64,000 bases of DNA from NCBI GenBank assembly GCA_937926205.1, contig CALEYL010000070.1:1-64000 (forward strand). Reading direction: 5' to 3'. The translations under genes and the position numbers were made by a program. This document shows, in pieces, positions 36,905 to 45,904 of this stretch. The notes under the pieces are model-generated. The model had not been told where the DNA came from, did no database searches, and saw only the letters and a list, made by a program, of their open reading frames with translations. Every line of letters begins with the position of its first letter. Position 1 is the stretch's first letter. The stretch is from an uncultured Saprospiraceae bacterium (lineage in GTDB: Bacteria; Bacteroidota; Bacteroidia; Chitinophagales; Saprospiraceae).

Positions 36905-39469
36905 CTACAGCCACTTCACCAGATTCAGATCCTGGCGGTGCGGCAGCAGTTCGTGCTTCGGAAACACCCGGAATCCGTATTCGTATACGCCCGACATGTT
37001 GGGATCCAAAGCACACTGGTAGGTAGCAACAGATCCTTCCTGTTTTTTCAGGCCCAGTTCGTGCGTAATTTTCAGCTCCATTTCATCGTCGCTCAGTCGG
37101 CGGAAAAAAGCCACTTCAACCCCGATGTTTTCTGCCGGAAGGCCATTGATGTTCAGGCTGATTTTTGCTTCAAACGGCTGCCCAACCGGCAGCGGATGGT
37201 TGTCGGAATCAAAAACCTGCATGTCCAGCACGCTGATTTTATGCCAGTCTTCCATCATTTGATTTTTCCAGACAGCCAGTTCTTTGGCTTTGGCAAATTT
37301 ATTGGCTTTTACAATGCTGCTGCGCTGGTAGAGTTTGTTGTAGAAACGCTCGAAGTAGTCGTCGAGCATGCGTTTCATGGTAAACTGCGGCGCAATTTCA
37401 GCGATCGTATTTTTTACGTGGCTGACCCATTTCGGCGACACGCCGTTTTCATCGCGATCGTAATAAGTTGGCGCAATATCGTATTCCAGAATGTTATAGA
37501 TCGTTTCGGCATCGAGCTGATCCTGCAGGTTCGGGTCGTCGTAAGTATTTTCCAGAGGCAATGCCCATCCGGCGTCGGGGCGATAACCTTCCACCCACCA
37601 TCCATCGAGGACGCTGAAGTTCATAACGCCGTTCAAAACCGCTTTCATGCCGCTGGTACCCGAAGCTTCTTTGGGGCGTACCGGGTTGTTCAGCCAGATG
37701 TCTACGCCGCGCACCAGGGTTTTGGCCATCTCCATGTTGTAATCTTCCAGGAAGATCACTTTTCCCAGAAATTCCGGGCGCTTCGAGGTATTGATGATGC
37801 TTCTGATGAGGTCCTGTCCACCGCCATCTGCAGGGTGCGCCTTTCCGGCAAAAATGAACATAACCGGGCGATCCGGGTCATTGACAATTTGCGACAAGCG
37901 TTCCGGATTGGAAAAAAGCAGGTGCGCACGCTTGTAAGTTGCAAAACGACGGGCAAATCCAATCATCAGGGCGTCTTCGCGAATGGCGTTCAGGACAGAA
38001 AAAACATTGCGTGGGTTTTCGCCCCGACGCTGAAGGTCTTCCTGCAATTTCCCTTTCACATAGCGAATCAGGCGCTGTTTCTGTATTTTTCGAATGTCCA
38101 TGATTTGCTCATCCGGGACACTGTGAATTTTACGCCAGTGCTCAGGATTCGACTGGTCTCTGAGAAAGTTTTTACCAAAAGTCTTTTCGTAAAGGTCGTG
38201 CCATTCACGCCCGATCCAGGTTGGGTAGTGCACGCTGTTGGTAACATAGCCAACATGCAATTCATCAGGGTGGTAGCCCGGATACAGGACGCTGAACATT
38301 TTCTGCGATACCTCCCCGTGTAGTTTGCTCACGCCGTTTACCTCCTGAGAAAGCCGGATGGCGAGGTGGCTCATCGAAAACAATTCGGAGGGATTTTCCG
38401 CTTCGATTTTGCCCAGTGCCATGAACTGCTGCCAGGGAATGCCCAACTCCGAAATATAGTTGTACAAATGATCCCTCAAAGAGCCTTCCGGAAAATAATC
38501 ATGGCCGGCAGGAACAGGCGTATGTGTGGTAAACAGAGAGCTGGAGCGCACAACTTCCACTGCGGAGTCGAAGCTCAGCCCGCCCTTCATGTACTGTTTC
38601 AGGCGTTCCAGTGCAAGGAAAGCTGCGTGTCCTTCGTTGATGTGGAACAAGTCAGGGGCAATACCTATTGCTTCCAGGGCCTTCACTCCGCCAATACCCA
38701 GCAGGATTTCCTGCTTAAGCCGGTGTTCGTTGTTGCCGCCGTAGAGCTGGTGCGTCAACGCGCGGTCTTCCCATCTGTTTTCATCTATATCCGTATCCAG
38801 CAGGTAGAGTGAGATGCGGCCGACGCGCATTTCCCAGACTTTAGCCCAAACGAGGCTGTCCTTCAACTGAACGCTCACTTTTACCCACTCATCGCTTTTG
38901 TCGCGCAAGGGGTGGATGGGCATCTTGGTGAATTGCTGCGGCGGGTATTGGTGTATCTGATCGCCGTTTAGCGAAACAGCCTGCTGAAAATAGCCGTAAC
39001 GGTAGAGCAGGCCCACCGCGCTGAGGTTGATGTTGGCGTCGCTGGCCTCTTTGAGGTAGTCGCCCGCCAATACCCCCAAACCACCGGAATAAAGCCGCAG
39101 GGAGATGTGAAGCCCATATTCCATGCTGAAATAGCCGACATGAGGTGTTTTCACAGCAAGTGGTTCTTTCATGTAAGCCTGAAAAGCTTTGTTGACCGAT
39201 TTCAGGCGCGCCATGAATTCTTTATCCTCCAGCAGGCGCATGGTGGTTTCCACACTCAGGCCATCGAGCAGGGCGATGGGGTTGTGGTGAACAGATTCCC
39301 ATAATTCCGGTTCGATGGTGCGAAAAAGCTGGATGGCTTCTTTGTTCCAAGACCACCAGATGTTGCTGGCCAGTTCCTGCAAGGGGAGCAGTGCCTCCGG
39401 TAATTTCGATTCGATGAAGATGCGTTTCAGCTTAATGCTGTTATCTTTCAGTTGACCGATCATAAGCAT
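36905..39469 (-). CDS. glgP: Alpha-glucan phosphorylase (glycogen phosphorylase-like)
   Basis: An 854-residue GT35 phosphorylase that releases glucose-1-phosphate from storage glucan with pyridoxal phosphate. It belongs to the short alpha-glucan phosphorylase group, shown by the C-terminal motif EASGTSGMKAVLNG, whose Lys carries the cofactor, and by NPVRPKEASGTSG. FSMEYGLHISLRLYSGGLGV and DLFHINEGHAAFLALERL are glucan-site signatures, and FARRFATYKRAHL is the conserved RxxxYKR loop. It starts at ATG 39469 or 39463; the first is kept. A promoter box reading TAATTTTG lies just upstream. No glycogen synthase or branching enzyme is in this window. Confidence 0.93.
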   Translation of the reverse strand: MLMIGQLKDNSIKLKRIFIESKLPEALLPLQELASNIWWSWNKEAIQLFRTIEPELWESVHHNPIALLDGLSVETTMRLLEDKEFMARLKSVNKAFQAYMKEPLAVKTPHVGYFSMEYGLHISLRLYSGGLGVLAGDYLKEASDANINLSAVGLLYRYGYFQQAVSLNGDQIHQYPPQQFTKMPIHPLRDKSDEWVKVSVQLKDSLVWAKVWEMRVGRISLYLLDTDIDENRWEDRALTHQLYGGNNEHRLKQEILLGIGGVKALEAIGIAPDLFHINEGHAAFLALERLKQYMKGGLSFDSAVEVVRSSSLFTTHTPVPAGHDYFPEGSLRDHLYNYISELGIPWQQFMALGKIEAENPSELFSMSHLAIRLSQEVNGVSKLHGEVSQKMFSVLYPGYHPDELHVGYVTNSVHYPTWIGREWHDLYEKTFGKNFLRDQSNPEHWRKIHSVPDEQIMDIRKIQKQRLIRYVKGKLQEDLQRRGENPRNVFSVLNAIREDALMIGFARRFATYKRAHLLFSNPERLSQIVNDPDRPVMFIFAGKAHPADGGGQDLIRSIINTSKRPEFLGKVIFLEDYNMEMAKTLVRGVDIWLNNPVRPKEASGTSGMKAVLNGVMNFSVLDGWWVEGYRPDAGWALPLENTYDDPNLQDQLDAETIYNILEYDIAPTYYDRDENGVSPKWVSHVKNTIAEIAPQFTMKRMLDDYFERFYNKLYQRSSIVKANKFAKAKELAVWKNQMMEDWHKISVLDMQVFDSDNHPLPVGQPFEAKISLNINGLPAENIGVEVAFFRRLSDDEMELKITHELGLKKQEGSVATYQCALDPNMSGVYEYGFRVFPKHELLPHRQDLNLVKWL

Positions 39470-39485
39470 TTTGTTTGATGCGGGG

Positions 39486-39493
39486 CAAAATTA
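39486..39493 (-). promoter_or_regulatory. -7 promoter box for the phosphorylase
   Basis: On the minus strand this reads TAATTTTG, 16 bases upstream of the first ATG of glgP at 39469, a short leader typical of this phylum. Confidence 0.5.
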
Positions 39494-39590
39494 GCATTCT
39501 TTTCGGATGGCGAAATGACCTGGAGGGGAATTGTGGCATTTTTACACTAAGCCCCCCGCTCTGCTTGCTTTCAAAAACCAGAATCAATTA

Positions 39591-41012
39591 TTAAAAAATG
39601 CTGTAAGTAAGCTTCAAACTGGATGCTAAACTTATATCCAACTGGTTGCTATCGTTGCTATCCGGAAAGATGGGCCTGACGACTCTGGAAAATTGCGAAT
39701 TGGAACTCCACAAGCCAGAAATGGCCAGACTTCCGTTTAGTCGCATGCGGTAATTGATAAAATAATTTACATTGATGCCCGCAGTAGGAATAAAAACGTG
39801 GAAGTCCAGGGGACTGCGTTCTTTAAATCCTTCATAATACTCGTAACGTAGCCCCAGATTTCCATAAGCCTGGGTTCGGGAATTGGGAAAAAAACCATAC
39901 TGAATGGAAGTGTTTATAAAGGGTCTGAGCAGTTCTGTTGAAATTACAGCACTTTCCAGCCGCAGGTTGGAAAGGTATTCCAACCCACAAGAAAAATTGA
40001 ACTCTTCCTGCATTAACTCGTTTAACGGACTGTGCCGGGTGTACTCTACTCTTGCAGTTGCTCCTGAATAGGTCCCTATAGAAGTGATGTTGAAGTTGGA
40101 AAAGTAAAATTCCGAATAATCAAAAACAGGGCCAATGCCGACAGTGATTCTTTTGCCAACAGAACGGGCATTCAGGAAGCCATATAACCAATTGTCAATC
40201 ATGGTTGTAAAATAAGCAGCCTCATCCTTGCCGATGAGCCCCCGTTCTTTGAACCAATCGTCCAGTCTCGTAATTTCATAAATCCGCCGCCGCCTGAGGT
40301 CAAAAACACGCTGGTTGCGCGCAGCAGCCATTACCCGGGCCAGAGAAAAAAGGTCATCCTCATTGAGCGCATTGAGCAAAACCCCTTTCTCAATCAGGTC
40401 ATCCATCATAAATTTAGCTAAGAAAACATCGTCAATTGGGTCGATTCGCCCTTCACCGTATTGTAATAAAATATTGGCTTCGAAATCGATTATTTTTTGT
40501 TCAACCGACATTGGCGAATTTGCTAAATCATCCACATCTTTAAAGTAACTGCCTACCATGCCAGACGTGTACCCCCAGAAGCGTTTCGGTTTAAAGTAAG
40601 TTCTTTCCTGTTGGCTGGAAAAAAAGGACAAAACGTGTGTAGCTGATTTTAAAGTGGAACTTAGGTCATTTTTTATGACCTGGTTACTCCCATATACATG
40701 CAAGCTTTGCTGCAATTGCTTTTTTTCTGAGATTTTATAGCGGCTCAAGTCAAGCGATAAAGTCTGAAAATTGCTGCTTCTCTTCGTTGTATCGCCTCTG
40801 TTGTTATTGGCGAAATCTATAAATTTATCTGCAGATCCAGCAAGGTTAAACTGCACATCCAACGCACGGCGGTCAATGTCTGGAAAACGGAACTCTGCAA
40901 ATTCATATTCCTGTGAGTCGGGCAACAGCTGGCAATAGACATTTGAATTTACGAGCAGAAAAAGAACGGGAAGCGCTACATGTCCAAAGCGCAGCATGTT
41001 AGTTGTTATCAT
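39591..41012 (-). CDS. Predicted outer-membrane protein
   Basis: A 473-residue exported protein that is not recognised. A signal peptide (MITTNMLRFGHVALPVLFLL, cleavage near VYCQ) precedes a helical middle (RRRIYEITRLDDWFKERGLI). The second half alternates polar and hydrophobic residues in strand-length blocks (KRITVGIGPVFDYSEFYF, CGLEYLSNLRLES) and the protein ends in TYSIF with a terminal Phe, the usual mark of an outer-membrane beta-barrel. It is AT-richer than the genes beside it. Role unknown. It is a single minus-strand gene with no cotranscribed partner. Confidence 0.7.
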   Translation of the reverse strand: MITTNMLRFGHVALPVLFLLVNSNVYCQLLPDSQEYEFAEFRFPDIDRRALDVQFNLAGSADKFIDFANNNRGDTTKRSSNFQTLSLDLSRYKISEKKQLQQSLHVYGSNQVIKNDLSSTLKSATHVLSFFSSQQERTYFKPKRFWGYTSGMVGSYFKDVDDLANSPMSVEQKIIDFEANILLQYGEGRIDPIDDVFLAKFMMDDLIEKGVLLNALNEDDLFSLARVMAAARNQRVFDLRRRRIYEITRLDDWFKERGLIGKDEAAYFTTMIDNWLYGFLNARSVGKRITVGIGPVFDYSEFYFSNFNITSIGTYSGATARVEYTRHSPLNELMQEEFNFSCGLEYLSNLRLESAVISTELLRPFINTSIQYGFFPNSRTQAYGNLGLRYEYYEGFKERSPLDFHVFIPTAGINVNYFINYRMRLNGSLAISGLWSSNSQFSRVVRPIFPDSNDSNQLDISLASSLKLTYSIF

Positions 41013-41095
41013 TACGATGTTTTTGAGCGTTTAGAAATTATCCGATAAAGGTATTTCTAAACGCCCAAAAACAAATACAGAAAAATAATAACAAC

Positions 41096-42538
41096 TCATT
41101 CCACTTCAGTCACTTTCATCATATTGGTGCGGAAGCGTCGGTGCAGGGGCATGCTGCCGGTGTTGACGATCACGTCGCCTGAATGGATGACCTTCGCTGC
41201 TTTCAGGATTTCCGTTACGTCGTTGATGGTTTCATCGGTGGTGGTAAAGCGGTCGTAATAAAAACAGCGCACGCCCCAGACGAGGTTCAGGGTTGAAAGC
41301 ATGTGCATGCGGTCGGAGAACATAAAAATATCCGAATTGGGTCGGTAGCTAGATACTTTAAAAGCCGTATAGCCAGAACTGGTCATTCCGATGATGGCTT
41401 TGGCGCCGATTTCCTCTGCTGTCCGTGCCGCGTTGAAGCATACCACGTCGGAATAAAAAGTACGTGCCTTGTCGTTCAGAACCGGGCGCTGGCGTTTTTC
41501 ACTGCCGTTGTAGTGCTTTTCAGCTTCGCCAATGATTTTACACATGGCCTCTACTACCAAAACGGGGTGAGCGCCGGCAGCAGTTTCTGCACTCAGCATC
41601 ACGGCATCGGTGCCATCGAGCACGGCATTGGCCACGTCGGTAATTTCAGCGCGCGTAGGGCTGGGATTGGTGATCATGCTGTCCATCATCTGCGTAGCAA
41701 CGATCACGGGTCGCGCCCTTTGCATGCATTTGCGAATGATGTCTTTCTGAATCAGCGGCAGCCGCTCCATGGGCATTTCAATACCGAGGTCGCCACGCGC
41801 TACCATAATGCCGTTGGAGGCTTTGATGATTTTGTCGATTTTCTCTACAGCTTCCGGCTTCTCGATTTTAGCAATGATTTTAGCCGGGTGGTTTTTTGCA
41901 TCCAAACGGGCGCGCAGGTCTTTGATGTCTTTCGCCGAACGCACGAAGGAGAGGGCTATCCAGTTTACGGGCTGTGTGAGGATGAATTCGAGGTCGGCTT
42001 CATCTTTAGGCGTCAGCGAAGGCAGCGACACTTTGGTGTTGGGCAGGTTGACGCCTTTGTTATTAGAAAGCATATTGCCGTGTACCACTTTCAGACGCAC
42101 CTGGTCTTCGCCATTGGTGTCCACTACTTCCAACACGACCTTTCCATCGTCAACCAGCACAATTTCGCCTGGTTTTACGTCTTTTGCGAAGCCTTCGTAG
42201 CTCATGTAGACGCGCTCCATGTTGCCGATACAGGGTTCCTGCACGAACGTAAGGATGTCGCCTGGTTTGATGGGCAAACCATCGTTTTCCATTTTGCCAA
42301 CCCGGAGTTTAGGCCCCTGCAAATCAGCGAGAATACTGATGTGCAGGTTGTATTTTTCGTTGATGTAGGTAATGTGGTTAATGACTTCCTGGTGTTGTTC
42401 GTGCGCTCCGTGTGAAAAATTCAAGCGAAAAACATCCACCCCCGCTTTCACCAGTTCCAGCAACATCTCGTAAGAATTCGACGCAGGGCCGACCGTCGCA
42501 ACGATCTTGGTATTTTTATGTACACTTGTTATCATCAT
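41096..42538 (-). CDS. pyk: Pyruvate kinase
   Basis: Converts phosphoenolpyruvate and ADP to pyruvate and ATP, the last step of glycolysis. About 480 residues from the chosen start. TKIVATVGPASNS and DVFRLNFSHG are the N-terminal barrel signatures, IIAKIEKPEAVEKID carries the catalytic Lys, MVARGDLGIEMP the metal site, and AVMLSAETAAGAHPV completes the active site. The C-terminal allosteric domain is present. The frame reaches 42604, but MMITSVHKNTKIVATVGPAS fits the family; either of two adjacent ATGs (42538, 42535) can serve. A TACTTTTG box sits at 42612-42619 on this strand. Confidence 0.96.
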   Translation of the reverse strand: MMITSVHKNTKIVATVGPASNSYEMLLELVKAGVDVFRLNFSHGAHEQHQEVINHITYINEKYNLHISILADLQGPKLRVGKMENDGLPIKPGDILTFVQEPCIGNMERVYMSYEGFAKDVKPGEIVLVDDGKVVLEVVDTNGEDQVRLKVVHGNMLSNNKGVNLPNTKVSLPSLTPKDEADLEFILTQPVNWIALSFVRSAKDIKDLRARLDAKNHPAKIIAKIEKPEAVEKIDKIIKASNGIMVARGDLGIEMPMERLPLIQKDIIRKCMQRARPVIVATQMMDSMITNPSPTRAEITDVANAVLDGTDAVMLSAETAAGAHPVLVVEAMCKIIGEAEKHYNGSEKRQRPVLNDKARTFYSDVVCFNAARTAEEIGAKAIIGMTSSGYTAFKVSSYRPNSDIFMFSDRMHMLSTLNLVWGVRCFYYDRFTTTDETINDVTEILKAAKVIHSGDVIVNTGSMPLHRRFRTNMMKVTEVE

Positions 42539-42611
42539 CCAAATTTTGTTCTTCGATTCGTGAACTTGTTGTAATATTTCCTCTAAGTGTAAAAAGTACA
42601 ACAAAGAACCC

Positions 42612-42619
42612 CAAAAGTA
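42612..42619 (-). promoter_or_regulatory. -7 promoter box for pyruvate kinase
   Basis: Minus-strand TACTTTTG, matching TAnnTTTG, about 75 bases upstream of the chosen pyk start. Confidence 0.45.
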
Positions 42620-42688
42620 ATCCTATCTGGGAAATTTGCTACCACCTTGCGGCGCTTTTTACCTGTTTTTTCAGAAAGAATCTGTAAT

Positions 42689-43381
42689 TCATCCAAATAA
42701 ACCAGGAAGGGAGGGCGGTAATTTTTCGTGCAACTCCGGCCCATCGTTGTAGGCGGCGTTCACTTTTTCTGAAACGCGGTACAATTCCAGCAAGCCGTCT
42801 TGAGCAGGTTGAAGCAGGTCAAGCACTTCTTCCAGCGGCCTGTCTTCCAGCCATTGACGGATTTTTTGAGGCGAATCCAGGATGACGGGCATTCGGTCGT
42901 GTACCCGAGCCATTTCGAGGTTTGGCGTCGTTGTAATGACGGCAAAGGAGCGGAGAATCCCCCCATCGGGCTTTTGCCAGGTATCCCAGATACCTGCCAA
43001 TGCGAGCAGGCGGCCGTCGGCAGCCAATATCCGAAAAGGCAGTTTTTGCCTGCCTTCCCGACGCCATTCATAAAAGCCGTCAGCCAGCACAATGCACCTG
43101 CGTTTGCGGATGGGCAACCGGAAAGATGGTTTTTCTGCAATCCCTTCACTCCGGGCATTGATGCGTTTGGCGGCATCTTTGGCGTCTTTGGACCAATAAG
43201 GCACCAAACCCCATGACAATCGGTCCAATACCTCCGGGTGTTCGTTGAGAAGGACATAAGCCTGTTGTGTCGGCGCGATGTTGTAGCTCAGTTGCAACGG
43301 ACCATCTCCCAGTTCAAGGCGCTCGCCAAACTGTTCCCGGATCTTTTCTTTTGTTGTAACAAATGAGAGTCTTCCGCACAT
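42689..43381 (-). CDS. SOS response-associated peptidase/HMCES family protein
   Basis: A 230-residue YedK/HMCES-type protein that crosslinks covalently to abasic sites in single-stranded DNA and so shields them. The start is fixed by MCGRLSF, because processed Cys2 is the residue that attacks the abasic site. SYNIAPTQQAYVLL supplies the conserved Asn, WGLVPYW the DNA-binding region, NARSEGIAEKPSF and RCIVLADGFYEWRREG the Glu-containing motif and HDRMPVIL the His motif. All are intact. It stands as a single gene, as usual for the family. Confidence 0.93.
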   Translation of the reverse strand: MCGRLSFVTTKEKIREQFGERLELGDGPLQLSYNIAPTQQAYVLLNEHPEVLDRLSWGLVPYWSKDAKDAAKRINARSEGIAEKPSFRLPIRKRRCIVLADGFYEWRREGRQKLPFRILAADGRLLALAGIWDTWQKPDGGILRSFAVITTTPNLEMARVHDRMPVILDSPQKIRQWLEDRPLEEVLDLLQPAQDGLLELYRVSEKVNAAYNDGPELHEKLPPSLPGLFG

Positions 43382-43448
43382 TTAACTTGGTTTTTATGCT
43401 GTGTGTGCAGTCTCAACCAGGCTCCAGGTGCCACCCGAAACCCGTTTC

Positions 43449-44192
43449 TCAATCCTCTTTATTTCTGAGATCAAGATTATAGGTTAACCCACATTGCAGG
43501 GTATGGTTGCGTTCGTGACGGAGGCCATCCGGTTTGATGATGTATTGATTCAGGTAACCCAGTTGCAGATTTACCCTTGGATTGAATCGATAGCCGAGTG
43601 CAAGGTATAAACGGGACTGGTCCATCACATTCCGACCGATGCCTTTTCCAAAGCCCAGAAACACTTCAGCATACGTAGCCAGAAAAAAGGAATTGTCGGT
43701 AAAATCGCGCTGCTCAAGGGGCAGCGTCAGCAACAGCCGGTAACGGGCCCGCTGCCGGAACACAAATTCACTGGTAGCTGGTTGCTCTAAAAACCGCTGT
43801 TCCAGGCGGTAGCGGTGGTTGACGTATAAGCGTCCGCTGCGGTGATTGGTCAACCATTGTTCCCAAATGCGGTGTTCTATAAAAGGTTCGTTAATCGGCT
43901 GTTCCCCATAAGGAAAGGTTTTTACCCAGGCATATCCCGCCGTCAGGCTGTTGTTTTCATCAAGGTGGTAATCGGCGCCCACACGGATCAGCAACTGCTG
44001 ATTTTGGGTGATCCATTCAGAACGCCGCCATTGAAATTCCGTATGCAGCCCCCAATGCGCATTGAGGCGATGGTTGCCAAAAAACATATACCATCCGTTA
44101 TGCTGGGTAACAATTTCTTTTTGCGCTAAAGCCGGGGCAGCGGTACCCGCAAACAGCAGGAAAGCCAGGATGGCCACTTTGAAAACATTCAT
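43449..44192 (-). CDS. DUF2490 domain protein, exported
   Basis: A 247-residue exported beta-rich protein (DUF2490). The signal peptide (MNVFKVAILAFLLFAGTAAP, cleavage near ALAQ) is followed by alternating strands with many aromatic and Arg residues (NHRLNAHWGLHTEFQWRRS, RLYLALGYRFNPRVNLQLGY), consistent with a small outer-membrane barrel or lipid-side protein. Function is not known for the family. The frame runs to 44264, but 44192 begins the signal peptide. A TACATTTG box with a TTTG 18 bases further up forms a good divergent promoter at 44236. Confidence 0.8.
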   Translation of the reverse strand: MNVFKVAILAFLLFAGTAAPALAQKEIVTQHNGWYMFFGNHRLNAHWGLHTEFQWRRSEWITQNQQLLIRVGADYHLDENNSLTAGYAWVKTFPYGEQPINEPFIEHRIWEQWLTNHRSGRLYVNHRYRLEQRFLEQPATSEFVFRQRARYRLLLTLPLEQRDFTDNSFFLATYAEVFLGFGKGIGRNVMDQSRLYLALGYRFNPRVNLQLGYLNQYIIKPDGLRHERNHTLQCGLTYNLDLRNKED

Positions 44193-44235
44193 ATCGCTCT
44201 CTTTAATAAAGACTGCAATGCAGCAGTCCGGTCTG

Positions 44236-44243
44236 CAAATGTA
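44236..44243 (-). promoter_or_regulatory. -7 promoter box for the DUF2490 gene
   Basis: Minus-strand TACATTTG, with TTTG at 44262-44265 as a -33 element (18-base spacing). It is among the better consensus matches in the window and lies 44 bases before the start at 44192. Confidence 0.55.
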
Positions 44244-44274
44244 AGTTTTGCGGACCAGAATCAAACGATAGAAT

Positions 44275-44282
44275 TATATTTG
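44275..44282 (+). promoter_or_regulatory. -7 promoter box for the aldehyde dehydrogenase
   Basis: TATATTTG, 46 bases before the ATG at 44328 and divergent from the DUF2490 promoter, so the two genes share a 135-base control region. Confidence 0.5.
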
Positions 44283-44327
44283 CCTTGAATCCGATAAACA
44301 CCAACAGTCGGCGATAAACTAAAACGA

Positions 44328-45770
44328 ATGGCAACGATCGCTCTTTCCTCCAATACGCAGTTTTCTGAAATAGATGTCCTTTACCAGGTACAAAAAGCAC
44401 AGGGGCCGGCAGTTGCAGCAAGCACGGCCAAAGAACGCATCAGGAAGCTAAAGCGCCTCGAAAAGGTATTGATGGCCCACCGAACTCATATCCAGGAAGC
44501 CCTTTTCGCCGATTTCCGCAAACCCGACTCGGAAACGGATCTGATTGAAATTTTTCCTTTACTGGTGGAAATCAAGCATACCTGCCGGCGCCTCCGCCAA
44601 TGGATGCGGCCGCGTTCTGTTGATACTCCCTGGCCTTTACTGGGCACTTCCAGCCAGATCAGGTATGAGGCCAAAGGCGCAGTTTTGGTGATTTCTCCCT
44701 GGAATTTTCCTTTTCAGCTGGCCCTGTCTCCCATGATTTCTGCCGTAGCTGCAGGAAATACCGTGATTTTGAAGCCATCTGAATATACGCCCAATACGAC
44801 AGCGATCATGCGGAAAGTGCTGAAGGAAGTATTTCCGGAAAACGAAGTGGCTGTCGTCGAAGGAGATCACGTGGTGGCCCAGCATCTGCTCACCTTGAAG
44901 TTTGACCACATCTTTTTTACCGGTTCGCCCGAGGTAGGAAAACTGGTCATGAAAGCAGCCGCAGAACACCTGAGCGCCGTGACGCTGGAGCTCGGCGGGA
45001 AGTCGCCGGTCATCATTGACGAAACCGCTGATGTAGAAGCTGCAGCGCGTCGGATTATAGCCGGAAAATTATCGAATTGCGGCCAGATATGCGTGGCGCC
45101 GGATTATGCGCTGGTGCACGAATCCAGGCAGGCAGATTTCATAAAGGCTTTTGTAAAATACAGCGAATCCATGTATGGCGCTACGGATGAAGATCGAATC
45201 AATGGCAACTATACCCGCATCATCAGCAATCGCCACACGACCAGACTCAAAGCCTTGCTGGACGACGCCCTGCAAAAAGGAGCAACGGTAGTATACAGTG
45301 GCGGAAAGGTACAAGAAGCGGAAAACTATTTCCCCCCGATGCTGCTGACCGGAGTCACGGCAGACATGCAAATGGATTCGGAAGAAATCTTTGGCCCAAT
45401 TTTGCCCATATATCCTTTTGCGGAACTTCACGAAGCCATCCGCTTCGTCAACAACAAAGAAAAACCGCTCGCTCTTTACATCTTCAGCAAATCGCGCCGC
45501 CATGTAGAGCAAATACTGAATGAAACTTCTTCCGGCGGCGTTACCGTCAACGACATCGCGCTCCATTTTTACAATTATGAATTGCCTTTTGGAGGGGTAA
45601 ACCATTCTGGCTTAGGAAAAAGCCACGGAGAATTTTCTTTTCAGGAGTTTTCAAACGCCAAAGCCGTGCTGCGGCAATGGGCGCCCGTTTCCGGAGCTGA
45701 ACTGATCATGTACCCGCCTTTTACAGCCTTGAAGAAGCAACTCGTGACCTGGTTGATGAAGTACATTTAG
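44328..45770 (+). CDS. Aldehyde dehydrogenase, ALDH3-like
   Basis: A 480-residue NAD(P)-dependent aldehyde dehydrogenase. SPWNFPFQLALSPMISAVAA and VILKPSEYTPNT bind the cofactor, TLELGGKSPVI holds the general base Glu, and KLSNCGQICVAPDY the catalytic Cys. FGPILPIYPF and FGGVNHSGLGKSHGEFSF complete the ALDH signature. It ends in a hydrophobic tail (MYPPFTALKKQLVTWLMKYI) like that of membrane-anchored fatty-aldehyde members, so a long-chain aldehyde is a possible substrate (inference). It is monocistronic and is followed after one base by a long palindrome. Confidence 0.93.
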   Translation: MATIALSSNTQFSEIDVLYQVQKAQGPAVAASTAKERIRKLKRLEKVLMAHRTHIQEALFADFRKPDSETDLIEIFPLLVEIKHTCRRLRQWMRPRSVDTPWPLLGTSSQIRYEAKGAVLVISPWNFPFQLALSPMISAVAAGNTVILKPSEYTPNTTAIMRKVLKEVFPENEVAVVEGDHVVAQHLLTLKFDHIFFTGSPEVGKLVMKAAAEHLSAVTLELGGKSPVIIDETADVEAAARRIIAGKLSNCGQICVAPDYALVHESRQADFIKAFVKYSESMYGATDEDRINGNYTRIISNRHTTRLKALLDDALQKGATVVYSGGKVQEAENYFPPMLLTGVTADMQMDSEEIFGPILPIYPFAELHEAIRFVNNKEKPLALYIFSKSRRHVEQILNETSSGGVTVNDIALHFYNYELPFGGVNHSGLGKSHGEFSFQEFSNAKAVLRQWAPVSGAELIMYPPFTALKKQLVTWLMKYI

Positions 45771-45771
45771 T

Positions 45772-45833
45772 GTCTGTTCTTTTCCTGCTGGTCGTTTCGA
45801 CTCCGCTCAACGACCAGCAGGAAAAGAACAGAC
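45772..45833. terminator. 25-bp perfect palindrome after the aldehyde dehydrogenase
   Basis: Two exact 25-base arms (beginning GTCTGTTCTTTTCCTGCTGG) flank a 12-base loop TCGACTCCGCTC. It lies one base after the stop codon of the plus-strand gene and 72 bases before the end of a minus-strand gene, so a bidirectional terminator is plausible. Its centre reads TTGAGCGGAGTCGAA on the minus strand, a motif found again near 53022. Confidence 0.65.
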
Positions 45834-45904
45834 GTCGACTAAATAGACAGGCCTTATATTATTGTCTATTGGTGGAAGAGCCGAAATTATCAAATTTTCA
45901 AATT

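Noticed and set aside
36881..38323. A 480-codon open frame on the plus strand opposite the phosphorylase
   Set aside because: It is wholly antisense to glgP, has no protein-family signature and mirrors the conserved gene's codons.
41303..42415. A 370-codon plus-strand open frame opposite pyruvate kinase
   Set aside because: It is antisense to conserved pyk motifs and shows only the His/Phe-rich composition typical of such shadows.
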